A stretch of 64,000 bases of DNA from positions 434,001-498,000 of the forward strand of contig NZ_CP102480.1 of the NCBI RefSeq assembly GCF_024662015.1. Reading direction: 5' to 3'. The stretch comes from Nisaea acidiphila (GTDB lineage Bacteria; Pseudomonadota; Alphaproteobacteria; Thalassobaculales; Thalassobaculaceae). Made by a program: the position numbers and the translations under genes. The stretch's first letter is position 1; each line of letters starts with the position of its first letter. This document shows positions 26,695 through 36,055 of the stretch, piece after piece. The notes under the pieces were generated by a model. That model saw only the letters and a list, made by a program, of their open reading frames with translations, did no database searches and was not told the origin of the DNA.

Positions 26695-27060
26695 TTAGAG
26701 CAATCCGATCTGAGAAAACTTGGTTTCAATGATCTCGCTGTCGAAGGGCTTCATGATGTACTCATTCGCCCCCGCGGCAAGTGCTTCCTGAATATGCGCC
26801 ATGTCGTTCTCCGTGGTGCAGAACACCACGAGAGGGCGGTCGCCTTGCGGAAGTTTTCGCAATTCGCGCAGGAAATCGATGCCGCTCATGATGGGCATGT
26901 TCCAGTCGAGCAAAACCGCGTCCGGCAATGCGGCCTTGCAGGCATCCAAGGCAACCTGACCGTCTTCGGCTTCCGATGTCTCGAATTTAAGCTCTTCGAG
27001 AATTTTCCGCGCCACCATACGAACGACCTTGGAGTCATCCACGATCAGACAAGTCTTCAT
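26695..27060 (-). CDS. cheY: Chemotaxis response regulator CheY
   Basis: A 121-aa single receiver domain. The acidic pair Asp8/Asp9, the phospho-acceptor Asp52 (LLDWNMP), a Thr in FCTTEN and the Lys in YIMKPFD are all in place. It carries the CheA signal to the motor switch. It sits between cheW and cheB in the operon, with a 59-nt gap after cheW. The C-terminus ends at the receiver fold with no output domain. Confidence 0.93.
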   Translation of the reverse strand: MKTCLIVDDSKVVRMVARKILEELKFETSEAEDGQVALDACKAALPDAVLLDWNMPIMSGIDFLRELRKLPQGDRPLVVFCTTENDMAHIQEALAAGANEYIMKPFDSEIIETKFSQIGLL

Positions 27061-27119
27061 CTAACAGCTCCGCGAATCGTCACGAGCAGATTGTTACACA
27101 CTCTTTCGAGCGTTGCACA

Positions 27120-27611
27120 CTAAGCCGCCTCTTCACCCTGGAAGCGCAATACGGACGGCACGTCGAAAACGACCAGGAGGCTATCGTCAAGACGATAAAT
27201 GCCGGTCGAAACCTCTCGGATATTCTCGCTCAGCGTGGAGGGATGCTGCTCGAACATGGCCTCGTCAAGCGAAAGCACTTCGCCCACGGAATCGACCATC
27301 AGGCTGTAGAGTTCCCCCTGATCCTCGACAACCACGCTCATGCCCTCTTCATCGTCTTCGCGCGGCGGCAGATTCAGCCGGCTACGGATGTCGATCGCTG
27401 TCACAATTCGGCCGCGCAGATTGAGCGAGCCGGCCACCTCCTTCGGAGACAGCGGGATGCGGGTGATCCGCTGCGGACCGAGCACGTCATGCACCTGGAG
27501 AACGGGGATTCCGAAGAGCTGCTTGTCGATCATGATCGAGACGAACTGTTTCAGTTCACCCAGCGCGACAAGGCTTTGCCCGGTGGATTGGGTCGCAGGT
27601 AAATCCGTCAT
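27120..27611 (-). CDS. cheW: Chemotaxis coupling protein CheW
   Basis: A 163-aa adaptor linking chemoreceptors to CheA. The CheW fold is recognisable from FVSIMIDKQLFGIPVLQVHD, RIPLSPKEVAGSLNLRGRIV and VDSVGEVLSL. The ATG at 27611, with a GAGGGAG Shine-Dalgarno, is chosen over an upstream start inside cheA. It begins 7 nt after the cheA stop, in the che operon. Confidence 0.94.
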   Translation of the reverse strand: MTDLPATQSTGQSLVALGELKQFVSIMIDKQLFGIPVLQVHDVLGPQRITRIPLSPKEVAGSLNLRGRIVTAIDIRSRLNLPPREDDEEGMSVVVEDQGELYSLMVDSVGEVLSLDEAMFEQHPSTLSENIREVSTGIYRLDDSLLVVFDVPSVLRFQGEEAA

Positions 27612-27618
27612 CACTCCC

Positions 27619-30342
27619 TCACGCGTCGATGGTTTGCGCCAGCGTTTCCAGCAGCGCGTCACGGTCAAGTTTGGCGATATAATCGGTGAAGCCGACCTCG
27701 CGGCCCCGGTCCAGATCGCGCGGCCCGGTGTGCGAGGAAAGCGCGATGATCGGCGTCTCCTCCCAGCGCTCCATCGAGCGCAGGCGCTTGGTCAATTCGA
27801 ACCCGTCCATGCCCGGCATTTCGATGTCGCTGATGATGGCGTCGAACTCGCCGCCATTCTCGCAAAGCTCCAGGGCCGCTTCGGCCTGCTCCGCGACAGT
27901 GACCTCGTATCCCGCGACGGACAGAAGCGGCTTGATCAGGTTGCGGAAGAAAGCGCTGTCATCGACCAGGAGAACCCGTTTCGTCACATCCGGCTCCTGG
28001 CTGTCGGAGTCGGCGGAACCGAACCAGTCACCATAAGCCTGCGTAAGATAATAACCGGCATCGATGACTTCGGTCGCCTTGCCGGCAATCACGGCGCTGC
28101 CCATCAGCCACGGATGGTCCGGACGGACTTCGATGTGGATCCGGTCCTCGACGATATCGACGATCTCGTCGACGATCAGGCCCATCGAGCGGTCGTGATC
28201 GGTGAAGACCAGAACCGGTTGGCGGCCTTCCTTCTCGAGTTCCTTGTCCTCGAACATCGGGATGAGCGGCATCAGCTGGCCGCGATACTGCACCAGCGGC
28301 CGGCCCTCGGAATACTCGACCGACGCAAGATCGATCTCTTCCAGACGCGCGACCAGGGCGAGCGGCACGGCCTTCGGGCTCTGGCCGCCGGCACGGAACA
28401 GAAGCAGCGACGAGACGTCGGAGCGATGCGCCAGCTGGCGGGCCGTGTCCTTCGTATCTTCGTCGACCATCTTGAGCTCCCCGCTCGCGGCGGCGATACC
28501 GTTCGGGTCCAGGATCATGATCACGCTGCCGTCGCCGAGAATGGTATTCCCGGAGAAGAGCGTGATGTTCCGGAGGATCGGCGCAACCGGCTTGACCACG
28601 ATTTCCTCGGTGTCGAACACCCGGTCGACCATGATCCCAACGGAATAGGTACCGACCTGGAGGACAACGATAAACGTCTCTTGCGGCATTTCCTCCGCTT
28701 CGTCATCGAGACGGAGCATGCGACGAAGCGATACCAGCGGCAGCAGGCGGTTGCGCAGGCGCAGCACCGGCGTGCCTTGGACTTCTTCGATCTTGTGCTC
28801 GCTGTTGTTGGAGGCCCGCACGAGTTCGACGACACTGAGCTGCGGAATGGCAAAACGCTCGCCGCCGGCTTCGACGATGAGAGCCGACACGATCGCCAGG
28901 GTCAGCGGGATCTTGATGATAAAGGTCGAGCCCTTGCCGAAGACCGACTTCAGCTCGATCGTGCCGCCGATCTTCTCGATATTGGTGCGCACGACATCCA
29001 TACCGACGCCACGCCCGGAGACCGAGGTGACCTGGGCCGCCGTGGAAAAACCTGCACGGAAGATGAACTGCTGAATCTGCTGCTCGGACAGGGTGTCTGC
29101 TTCGGACTCGGCAACCAGACCGTTGGCGACCGCCTTGGCCTTGATCTTCTCCGGATCGAGGCCCTTACCGTCGTCCTTGATCTCGATGATGATATGGCCG
29201 CCTTCGTGATAGGCGTTCAGGGTAATGGTGCCGCCTTCGGACTTGCCTGCCGCTAGGCGGTCCGGCCCGTCCTCGATGCCATGGTCGGCTGAGTTGCGCA
29301 CCATGTGGGTCAGCGGATCCTTGATCAGCTCAAGCACCTGACGGTCGAGTTCGGTATCGGCACCGAGCATCTGCAAGTCGATTTTCTTGCCCAGTTCGAG
29401 CGACAGGTCGCGGACAAGACGGGGCAGCTTCGACCAGGCGTTGCCGATCGGCTGCATGCGCGTCTTCATCACGCCTTCCTGCAGTTCGGAAGTCACCTGG
29501 CTGAGACGCTGCAGCGGGACAGTAAACTCGCTGTCCTTTTCGTTGCGGGAGATCTGCATCAGCTGGTTACGGGTCAGCACCAGCTCGCTGACCATGGTCA
29601 TCAGGTTTTCGAGCAGATCGACATTCACACGAATTGTCTGGTTCGCAACCGCGGACTCGCGAACCTGCTTATCCTGTTCCGGCTGCTGCTTAGCGACGTT
29701 CTGACCGCCGCTGACAGCGACTTCCTGCTTCGGAGCCGGCGGTGCGGGCTCCGGCTCGGCTTCCGCCTCGACGGGTTCGGCCTCGGCTTCCGGCTCGGCA
29801 TCGCCTCCAGCCATGTCTTCCGGCCCCGGCGCTTCCATGAAGGCGCGCTCCAGCTCGTCCAGACTTACTTCACCCGGCTTCAGCTCGCGCTCCGGCTCCT
29901 GCGGCGCAACGTCCACGTCGGCTTCCGGCTCGGCGGCGGGCGCCGCACCGGCATCGCTGAGCGCGCCGCCTTCGGCAACGACGTTCAGACGGTCGATCAG
30001 ATCCTGATCGTCGCCTTCCGGCTCCACCTCGTTCTCCTCAAGAGACGAGAGCAGCCACTTGATCCGATCGAAGGATTCGAGAATGAGCGTGATCGCGTCG
30101 GCCGAAACCTCGAGGCTACCGTCGCGGATCTTGCCGAGAACATTTTCCGCCGCGTGCGCGACGGCCTCCAGCCGGGGCAAACCGAGGAACCCGCAGGTGC
30201 CTTTGATCGTGTGCACCAAGCGGAAAATGTTACTGAGCAGAGCCTGATCGTTCGGATTTTGCTCCAGTTGAACCAGTTCGACATCGAGTTCCGAGACGCT
30301 TTCGGACGTTTCGGTCAAGAACTCGCTGAGTAGCTCATCCAT
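27619..30342 (-). CDS. cheA: Hybrid chemotaxis kinase CheA with C-terminal receiver
   Basis: A 907-aa histidine kinase. The N-terminal HPt domain has His44 in RLVHTIKGTCGFLG. An acidic Pro/Glu linker follows (about residues 120-225), then the dimerisation helices and the ATPase domain with HMVRNSADHGIE (N box) and DDGKGLDPEKIKAKAV (G1), with GRGVGMDVV (G2). The first CheW-like domain is about residues 500-640. A second, more divergent one is about 645-775. The C-terminus (about 785-905) is a receiver with VLLVDDSAFFRNL and DAIISDIEMPGMDG. The receiver may act as a phosphate sink or for adaptation (inference). It is the first gene of the operon. Confidence 0.95.
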   Translation of the reverse strand: MDELLSEFLTETSESVSELDVELVQLEQNPNDQALLSNIFRLVHTIKGTCGFLGLPRLEAVAHAAENVLGKIRDGSLEVSADAITLILESFDRIKWLLSSLEENEVEPEGDDQDLIDRLNVVAEGGALSDAGAAPAAEPEADVDVAPQEPERELKPGEVSLDELERAFMEAPGPEDMAGGDAEPEAEAEPVEAEAEPEPAPPAPKQEVAVSGGQNVAKQQPEQDKQVRESAVANQTIRVNVDLLENLMTMVSELVLTRNQLMQISRNEKDSEFTVPLQRLSQVTSELQEGVMKTRMQPIGNAWSKLPRLVRDLSLELGKKIDLQMLGADTELDRQVLELIKDPLTHMVRNSADHGIEDGPDRLAAGKSEGGTITLNAYHEGGHIIIEIKDDGKGLDPEKIKAKAVANGLVAESEADTLSEQQIQQFIFRAGFSTAAQVTSVSGRGVGMDVVRTNIEKIGGTIELKSVFGKGSTFIIKIPLTLAIVSALIVEAGGERFAIPQLSVVELVRASNNSEHKIEEVQGTPVLRLRNRLLPLVSLRRMLRLDDEAEEMPQETFIVVLQVGTYSVGIMVDRVFDTEEIVVKPVAPILRNITLFSGNTILGDGSVIMILDPNGIAAASGELKMVDEDTKDTARQLAHRSDVSSLLLFRAGGQSPKAVPLALVARLEEIDLASVEYSEGRPLVQYRGQLMPLIPMFEDKELEKEGRQPVLVFTDHDRSMGLIVDEIVDIVEDRIHIEVRPDHPWLMGSAVIAGKATEVIDAGYYLTQAYGDWFGSADSDSQEPDVTKRVLLVDDSAFFRNLIKPLLSVAGYEVTVAEQAEAALELCENGGEFDAIISDIEMPGMDGFELTKRLRSMERWEETPIIALSSHTGPRDLDRGREVGFTDYIAKLDRDALLETLAQTIDA

Positions 30343-30522
30343 AAATCTAACCCCACACTTCCTCGTTCGGCCGCCGCCGGCTCCTCGGATATGCCGATAT
30401 GCAAACCATCCGGGGACGCCTATGACTGAGACGGACTAACCCTAGTTCAAACCAATAAAAAAAGCGTTAACCCATTTAAGGAAACGACCTGTGCGCCAAA
30501 TGGCTGGCCAGAGCCTGGCTTG

Positions 30523-31167
30523 TCACAGCTTCCACAACCTTACTTCGACTTTCCCCCCGGCCTCTTCGGCCCCGAAACCGAGGCCGAACCTGCGGGCGTT
30601 GCGGGCCGCAACGTAGGCGACCACCGACTTGCTCGTAAGGTCATCGGCCACGGCGTCCTCCTCCAGAGCAAACGCAACATCGGGCAGCAGGTTGGCACCG
30701 TCGCCGCTCGCAATGAGTGACATTCTTTCGCCGCCGCCATCGCCCGCGCTCAACAAGATCGTACCGCCTCGCGGCAGGCATTCGCAGAGAGCACAGATAA
30801 ATCCGAGAGCAGCTTTGACGCCCCCCAGCGGCGGACGGACAAGCTTCGGTTCCTGCGCGCATTCGAGCTCAAAAGCGATCTTGCGGGCCTTGAGGTAAGG
30901 CTGCGCGAGAGCAGCACCGTCCGCGAGCGAATGATCGTCCGTCGATCCGGCGCCGCCAAAGGCGACTCGGAAAAAGGAAAGCCGCTCGGAGGCCTGTCGC
31001 GCGCTACTGCCGATCAGCGACAGCGCTTCCTGCCCGAGATCCCCGCCTCCATCCGCCCCGAGGTCGGATATCAACTCGGCGCCGTTTACCGTGGCGCTCA
31101 CAGGACTGACGAGATCATGGAAAAGCCGCGATAAAAGTATATCAATCAAGCTCATATCTTCGTTCAT
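30523..31167 (-). CDS. chpT: ChpT-like histidine phosphotransferase
   Basis: A 214-aa protein with the DHp-like motif LLSRLFHDLVSPVSATVNGA near the N-terminus (His at about residue 17). A degenerate ATPase-like C-terminal part follows, as in the ChpT/DUF2328 family. In Caulobacter, ChpT relays phosphate from CckA to CtrA and CpdR. Its place beside cheA and in the same window as ctrA fits this role. CckA is not present here. The ATG at 31167 is the longest start; a second Met is 4 codons on. It is separated from cheA by 180 nt of plus-strand-upstream DNA, so it may be a separate unit upstream of cheA. Confidence 0.82.
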   Translation of the reverse strand: MNEDMSLIDILLSRLFHDLVSPVSATVNGAELISDLGADGGGDLGQEALSLIGSSARQASERLSFFRVAFGGAGSTDDHSLADGAALAQPYLKARKIAFELECAQEPKLVRPPLGGVKAALGFICALCECLPRGGTILLSAGDGGGERMSLIASGDGANLLPDVAFALEEDAVADDLTSKSVVAYVAARNARRFGLGFGAEEAGGKVEVRLWKL

Positions 31168-31360
31168 GTTTCCTGCCCCATGGCGCCCGGCCCTCAGACC
31201 GGCACCTTATCACACATCTCTGTCGCGCCTTTATTCCGCATTTGCGAATGGCATCACATCGAAACTTGTTGAAGTTTGATTCCGCTTTCCTTCACAATTT
31301 ATTAATCGCGTCTCCTTAAGTGACGCGACAGCATCGGGACGCAACTATCAAGAGGGTTAG

Positions 31361-31564
31361 ATGTCCAATTTTCTGACACCTGGAAGTTTCGTATTGCTGG
31401 CGGATGAACCGGACTGGGGAATTGGGCAGATACAGTCGGTCGTTGGAGATCGTGTCACGGTGAATTTCGAACATCGCGGCAAGCAACTGATCAACAGCGC
31501 AAAGGTCGACCTGGTCGACGCCGACGGAATGGTCGAGGAGCGGCGCGCCGCCCGCTTCGGCTAA
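31361..31564 (+). CDS. DUF3553 small protein
   Basis: A 67-aa protein with the DUF3553 pattern FLTPGSFVLLADEPDWGIGQ then TVNFEHRGKQLIN. This is a small beta-barrel (Tudor/SH3-like) domain also found at the end of some UvrD-type helicases. Stand-alone copies are common in alphaproteobacteria and their function is unknown. The ATG at 31361 has AGAGGG upstream. The next gene follows after 21 nt and may be co-transcribed. Confidence 0.8.
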   Translation: MSNFLTPGSFVLLADEPDWGIGQIQSVVGDRVTVNFEHRGKQLINSAKVDLVDADGMVEERRAARFG

Positions 31565-31585
31565 GTCATCTGTCCCCGCCTGAGA

Positions 31586-32680
31586 ATGTCTCAGGGGCAA
31601 GGAATTCCTGCGCTCATGATGCCCCTACCCCGATTGTCGCCCGCGTGGGTCATATCCGAGACCGAAACCGGAACGAACAGCGCCGCCGAAGCGTTTCTCT
31701 CTCATCTTGAACGGAGACAGTGGGCGGTCGCAACGCCCGGGCCCGGAGAGCCCATCTCCGGACTTACGCCGGACCTTATCAGTATTGATTTTTCCTCGAC
31801 CTCCGAGACGGTTCCCGGAAGCTTTCAGAGCGTCGTCGCCGAAGCGCAAAGGCGCGAAATCCCGCTCCTAATCCGCGGCCCGGCGTCCCTATTCGTCACC
31901 TGCAGCGAAATCTTCGCGATCAGACCCGCTCCGGTCCTTGCGGAGAACCTGTTCGATTGGTGGGGACCGGAGCGCATGGACGAGGAACTGCTCCGAAACA
32001 CTCCGGAAACGCCTGTCACCGACATTACCGTCGGATCTCGCTGGGCGATGGTCGAGACGAAGAACTCGGTCGGACTCGCGGCCATGCCGATGCTTGCAGG
32101 CGGAGCGGCCGGCCCCTCATCCGAACCTGATTTCAAAGGACTCGTTGGAACGCCTCTGCGCCTGCTTGCTGCGGGATTGCGGCAAACCGCGGGAACCGAA
32201 CGCACCCTCGCCTGCGCCGCCGTCAATGCCGGGATCCAGCGGTTGGACGGGCTCTCGGCCGATGATGGCCTGCTCTCCGAGCCCGGCAGAGAAGGCGGCC
32301 GCACGGTAATCGTGGGCCGCTTCCCCGAGCTCGCCCGCAAACGGCCGGGGGCGATCGTGCTGGAGAAAAACCCGGGGCCGGACGATTTGCCGTCCGATGC
32401 CGCACCGTACGTCATCCCGGGCGCGGACACGCTCGTCGTCACCGCCTCGGCATGGAGCAACGGGTCCCTCGCGGGATTGCTCCGCCTTGCCTCCGGCTGC
32501 TGCGTCAGCCTGGTCGGCCCGGGAACTCCGCTTTCCCCCTCTCTATATGCCTACGGCATCCAGAGGCTGGCAGGCTTCGTTGTCGAAGACCGGGAAACTA
32601 CAAGAACAGTGATCGCAAGAGGCGACGGCGTGAAGGCGTTCAAGCCTTTCGGACGCCAGGTTCTGCTTTCGGCCGTCTAA
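31586..32680 (+). CDS. DUF4213/DUF364 Rossmann-like protein with N-terminal extension
   Basis: A 364-aa protein. The C-terminal about 200 residues match the DUF364 (putative heavy-metal chelation) fold: SNGSLAGLLRLASGCC, VSLVGPGTPLSPSLYAYGIQ and an AFKPFGRQVLL end. The middle segment ITVGSRWAMVETKNSVGLA resembles DUF4213. The first about 145 residues are additional; no domain was recognised in them. The start is uncertain, with ATGs at 31586 and 31616 and neither having a good Shine-Dalgarno. Stand-alone relatives are often linked to metal metabolism, and mobA/fdhD/moaA lie within 3 kb. The function is unknown. Confidence 0.7.
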   Translation: MSQGQGIPALMMPLPRLSPAWVISETETGTNSAAEAFLSHLERRQWAVATPGPGEPISGLTPDLISIDFSSTSETVPGSFQSVVAEAQRREIPLLIRGPASLFVTCSEIFAIRPAPVLAENLFDWWGPERMDEELLRNTPETPVTDITVGSRWAMVETKNSVGLAAMPMLAGGAAGPSSEPDFKGLVGTPLRLLAAGLRQTAGTERTLACAAVNAGIQRLDGLSADDGLLSEPGREGGRTVIVGRFPELARKRPGAIVLEKNPGPDDLPSDAAPYVIPGADTLVVTASAWSNGSLAGLLRLASGCCVSLVGPGTPLSPSLYAYGIQRLAGFVVEDRETTRTVIARGDGVKAFKPFGRQVLLSAV

Positions 32681-32687
32681 CGGCCGG

Positions 32688-33026
32688 TTATTCGACGGAA
32701 CAGCCGATGCGCTCGCCGGCATCGGACACGACGAGAGTCTCGCCGACCTGCATGGTAACCCAGCAATCGTCCCATTGCTTGCGGCTGCGTGCCTCCACCT
32801 GAACTGTGCGCGACCCGGCCTTGAACTCCATTTTCCCTGAATCGCCGGCGGATACGACGAGAATATCCTCGGTCCAGAGTTTCACCCTGACCCGCGCTTC
32901 CGTGGAAGAGTCGTTGCGGACATTGATGTGGTCCATTTTGGGACCCGGCTTTTCCTCTTCGCCGAAGCAGGCCGTCAGGCCGAAGAGGGCCACTGCCATC
33001 AGGAAGGTCGAAACAAGTTGCGGCAT
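32688..33026 (-). CDS. Small putative lipoprotein
   Basis: A 112-aa protein starting at the ATG 33026. It has a short charged-free start, a hydrophobic core (LVSTFLMAVALFGL) and the lipobox LTAC, which predicts a lipidated Cys at about residue 20. The mature part is small, acidic and beta-rich, with one further Cys pair (DDCW, IGCSVE). No family was recognised. An upstream start at 33122 would bury the signal peptide and is rejected. It is convergent with the DUF364 gene (7-nt gap), where a CGGCCGT/ACGGCCG hairpin overlaps the stop codon. Confidence 0.65.
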   Translation of the reverse strand: MPQLVSTFLMAVALFGLTACFGEEEKPGPKMDHINVRNDSSTEARVRVKLWTEDILVVSAGDSGKMEFKAGSRTVQVEARSRKQWDDCWVTMQVGETLVVSDAGERIGCSVE

Positions 33027-33127
33027 GATGTTCCGCCAAGACAGAGAAGAGAGAAATTTCCTTACAGTTCTTACACCTAAGCGCCGCTCTTGAGAAGTAC
33101 GTCTATTAAAAATCGAAAACAAAGCAA

Positions 33128-33757
33128 TTATTTTATCGCTAATTTCAAAGCATTTTCAGCCCTTTGAATGTCATCCGGATGGTTAATATTGAAGAATGGA
33201 TCGGTTGGCTCGTCGGCAAAATGGACAACGGAAAGCCTGAAATTCGCCGTCCAACGGTCAACTTTGCGAATCTCCTGATCCAGCACCGCGCTCCGGAGAT
33301 TTCCGGCGAGCCGCACCGGCCAGAGACCGATGACCGGATGGTTTCGCCCCCCGGACTCCGCGCAGGCAAGATCCGCCCCTTCGGCCTCGATCGCCGCCGT
33401 AAGGCGGCCTGCAATATCCTCCGGAACAAACGGGGCATCGGTGGCCACCGTGAGGATCCATTCCGCGTCGAGGACATGCTCTTTCGCCCACATCATCCCC
33501 GTCAGTACTCCCGCCAGCGGCCCCTGGTGTCCGGGGATGACATCCGCCACGACCGGGAGGCCGAAGTCGGAAAAGCGCGAAGGGTCACCGTTCGCATTCA
33601 GCACCATCGTTCCGACCTGTCCCCGCACCCGTTCGATGACGTGCGAAAGGATCGGGCGTCCGGCGAGCATCCTCAGTGATTTGTCGCCACCGCCCATGCG
33701 GCGCGATTGACCGCCGGCCAGCAACACCCCGACGATGTCTTGCCGCTCAATCGGCAT
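33128..33757 (-). CDS. mobA: Molybdenum cofactor guanylyltransferase MobA
   Basis: A 209-aa nucleotidyltransferase that attaches GMP to molybdopterin to form the bis-MGD cofactor. The N-terminal GTP-binding motif VGVLLAGGQSRRMGGGDKSL is at residues about 8-27. VVADVIPGHQGPLAGVLTGM and VATDAPFVPEDIA follow, all typical of MobA. The C-terminal FFNINHPDDIQRAE is also characteristic. The ATG at 33757 overlaps the end of fdhD by 11 nt; longer in-frame starts run deep into fdhD and are rejected. It forms an operon with fdhD. Confidence 0.92.
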   Translation of the reverse strand: MPIERQDIVGVLLAGGQSRRMGGGDKSLRMLAGRPILSHVIERVRGQVGTMVLNANGDPSRFSDFGLPVVADVIPGHQGPLAGVLTGMMWAKEHVLDAEWILTVATDAPFVPEDIAGRLTAAIEAEGADLACAESGGRNHPVIGLWPVRLAGNLRSAVLDQEIRKVDRWTANFRLSVVHFADEPTDPFFNINHPDDIQRAENALKLAIK

Positions 33758-34640
33758 CGCCGGCCACACTTGATTTTCGCGCGCTCCGGGCCGGCTCCTC
33801 ACTGACCGAGGAGAGGTCTGCGTCATAGACAAGCCGCTCCTCGCCCGAGAGAGCAATGAACCGCTTGCCTTTGGCCCGCCCGATCAGCGTCATTCCGGCT
33901 TCGCGCGCGAGATCGACGCCCCAGGCCGTGAAACCCGAGCGAGAAATCAGGATCGGAATCCCCATCTGTACCGTCTTGATCACCATCTCGCTGGTAAGCC
34001 GCCCCGTCGTGTAGAAAATCTTGTCGGCCGGATCGATGCTGTTCAGGAACATGTAGCCCGCGATCTTGTCGATGGCATTGTGGCGGCCCACATCCTCCAT
34101 ATAGATCAGAGGCTTGTCTTCGCGGCAAAGCACGCATCCATGGATCGCGCCCGCTTCCAGATAGAGACTCGGCGTGTTGTTGATCTGCCGCGACAATGCA
34201 TAGATCCAGGAAGTCCGAAGCACTGCATCTTCCGGCAGCTCGATATCTTCGAACTTCTCCATCAGATCGCCGAATACCGTGCCTTGCGCACAGCCGGACG
34301 TGCGAATCTTCTTTTGCAGTTTCTCTTCGTAATTCGTTTCGCGTTCGGTACGAACCACGACGAGCTCGAGGTCCTCATCATACTCGATACCGGTAAGTAC
34401 GTCGTCCGGCCGGAGCATGTTCTGGTTCAGCAGGTAGCCGACGGCGAGATAGTCCGGGAAATCGCCTATGGTCATCGCGGTGACGATTTCCTGACCGTTC
34501 AGAAAAATCGTCAACGGCCGCTCCATGATGACGGATATCTCTTGCTCCCGCCCCTCATGATCGAGGCCGGTAAGGCGCCGCGTCAGGCGTGGGTCGTCCG
34601 GATGTGGCCCGACGAGATAGTCCGGAATGTCTTGCTTCAT
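33747..34640 (-). CDS. fdhD: Formate dehydrogenase sulfurtransferase FdhD
   Basis: A 297-aa protein that transfers sulfur from a cysteine desulfurase to the molybdenum cofactor of formate dehydrogenase. The family motifs RPLTIFLNGQEIVTAMTIGD, IHGCVLCREDKPLIYMEDVG and RHNAIDKIAGY are present, as is FYTTGRLTSEMVIKTVQMG. The catalytic loop reads TSGCAQGT, with one Cys where E. coli has a Cys-x-x-Cys pair. mobA overlaps its 3' end. It is divergent from moaA across about 167 nt. Confidence 0.93.
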   Translation of the reverse strand: MKQDIPDYLVGPHPDDPRLTRRLTGLDHEGREQEISVIMERPLTIFLNGQEIVTAMTIGDFPDYLAVGYLLNQNMLRPDDVLTGIEYDEDLELVVVRTERETNYEEKLQKKIRTSGCAQGTVFGDLMEKFEDIELPEDAVLRTSWIYALSRQINNTPSLYLEAGAIHGCVLCREDKPLIYMEDVGRHNAIDKIAGYMFLNSIDPADKIFYTTGRLTSEMVIKTVQMGIPILISRSGFTAWGVDLAREAGMTLIGRAKGKRFIALSGEERLVYDADLSSVSEEPARSARKSSVAGDAD

Positions 34641-34807
34641 GAGCTAACTATGGGCAGTGCTCCGGCATCAGGCAATCCACATCGCGGTAAAGCGCGACCT
34701 CGACGTTTCGTCATATCGGCGCAATATTGAAGATGGCAAAGTCGGGCGCTATATCTGGTCGTGCATATCGGCCTAGCGAAAGATCCGCCGGCCATCAGGG
34801 AGAAGAC

Positions 34808-35800
34808 ATGCTCGATCCGTTCGGACGCGACATCAGCTATCTCAGGGTTTCAGTAACCGACCGCTGCGATTTCCGCTGTGTCTATTGCATGTCGGAAAAC
34901 ATGACCTTCCTGCCGAAGAAGGACCTCCTGACACTGGAGGAGATGGACCGGCTTTGTTCAACCTTTGTCGATCTCGGGGTTAAGAAGCTCCGCTTTACCG
35001 GCGGCGAGCCCCTCGTCCGCCGCAATATCATGACGCTCTTCCGCAACATGCGACGCCATCTGGAAAGCGGAGCGCTCGAGGAAGTGACGGTCACCACGAA
35101 CGGCAGTCAGCTCGGTCGCTTCGCTCAGGAACTCTATGACTGCGGCGTGCGGCGGGTGAACGTCTCGCTCGACACGCTGAATCCCGAAAAGTTCCAGAAG
35201 ATTACCCGCTGGGGCCGGCTCGACCAGGTGCTCGAAGGCATCGAGATCGCCAGACGTGCGGGGCTGGCGATCAAGATCAATGCCGTCGCGCTCAAGGGCG
35301 TAAACGACACCGAACTCGGCGACATGCTGCAATGGTGTGGCGACAATGGCGACGACATGACCGTGATCGAGGTCATGCCGATGGGCGATATCGGCGGCGA
35401 GGATCGGCTTGACCAGTACCTGCCGCTCTCGATGGTCCGTGCGAAACTCGCCGAACGCTTCACGCTGAAAGATATCGACTACAAGACCGGTGGCCCCGCC
35501 CGGTACGTCGAGGTCGGGGAGACCGGCGGGCGGCTCGGTTTCATCACGCCGCTCACCCATAATTTCTGCGAGAGCTGCAACCGGGTGCGCCTCACCTGTA
35601 CCGGCACGCTCTATATGTGCCTCGGTCAGGACGACGCCGCGGACCTGCGCGCGCCGCTGCGCGAGAGCGAGAGCAATGCGCCGCTCGTCGCCGCGATCGA
35701 GGAGGCCATCGCGCGCAAGCCGAAAGGCCACGATTTCATCATCGACCGCCGGCATAACGGCCCTGCGGTCAGCCGCCACATGAGCGTCACAGGCGGATAA
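34808..35800 (+). CDS. moaA: GTP 3',8-cyclase MoaA
   Basis: A 330-aa radical SAM enzyme that starts molybdopterin synthesis by rearranging GTP. The N-terminal cluster motif is [11 protein letters not shown] (Cys-x3-Cys-x2-Cys). The GGEP motif follows in [12 protein letters not shown]. The C-terminal second cluster is [18 protein letters not shown] (Cys-x2-Cys-x13-Cys). The C-terminal Gly-Gly needed for activity is conserved. The ATG at 34808 has GGGAGA upstream; a longer start at 34727 adds residues unlike the family. moaC and moaE are not nearby. Confidence 0.96.
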   Translation: MLDPFGRDISYLRVSVTDRCDFRCVYCMSENMTFLPKKDLLTLEEMDRLCSTFVDLGVKKLRFTGGEPLVRRNIMTLFRNMRRHLESGALEEVTVTTNGSQLGRFAQELYDCGVRRVNVSLDTLNPEKFQKITRWGRLDQVLEGIEIARRAGLAIKINAVALKGVNDTELGDMLQWCGDNGDDMTVIEVMPMGDIGGEDRLDQYLPLSMVRAKLAERFTLKDIDYKTGGPARYVEVGETGGRLGFITPLTHNFCESCNRVRLTCTGTLYMCLGQDDAADLRAPLRESESNAPLVAAIEEAIARKPKGHDFIIDRRHNGPAVSRHMSVTGG

Positions 35801-36055
35801 ATCCGCCGCTTGGCTTCACGTATCGCATAACCCGGCGTCTATACGGTTTCAGCAGATGGCCGTGGATCCCGGATCATGAGACACCGTTCCCGACAACTTC
35901 AGAGCTTTGCCTTGCGGCAGATGCAGTTCCAGTTGCCGCTCAGTGCCTTTTCCGTACTCGGCTCCCGCTGCGCCGGCTGTCGGGTGTCCATGTCCGGTCT
36001 CGACCCACGGTCGATGCTGCTCTGCCTTTATCTGCTGCGCTAGACGTCGCGTCGG

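Noticed and set aside
27340-29256. 638-codon plus-strand frame opposite cheW/cheA
   Set aside because: It spans two certain genes on the other strand and has no domain of its own.
30467-30479. CtrA-like TTAA...TTAA upstream of cheA
   Set aside because: The spacing is 5 nt rather than 7, so it does not fit the CtrA consensus.
35876-36043. 55-codon plus-strand frame between moaA and the secreted protein
   Set aside because: It has no Shine-Dalgarno, no family and no clear structure; Cys/Ser/Leu/Arg-rich composition is typical of chance frames. Worth revisiting only if conserved.
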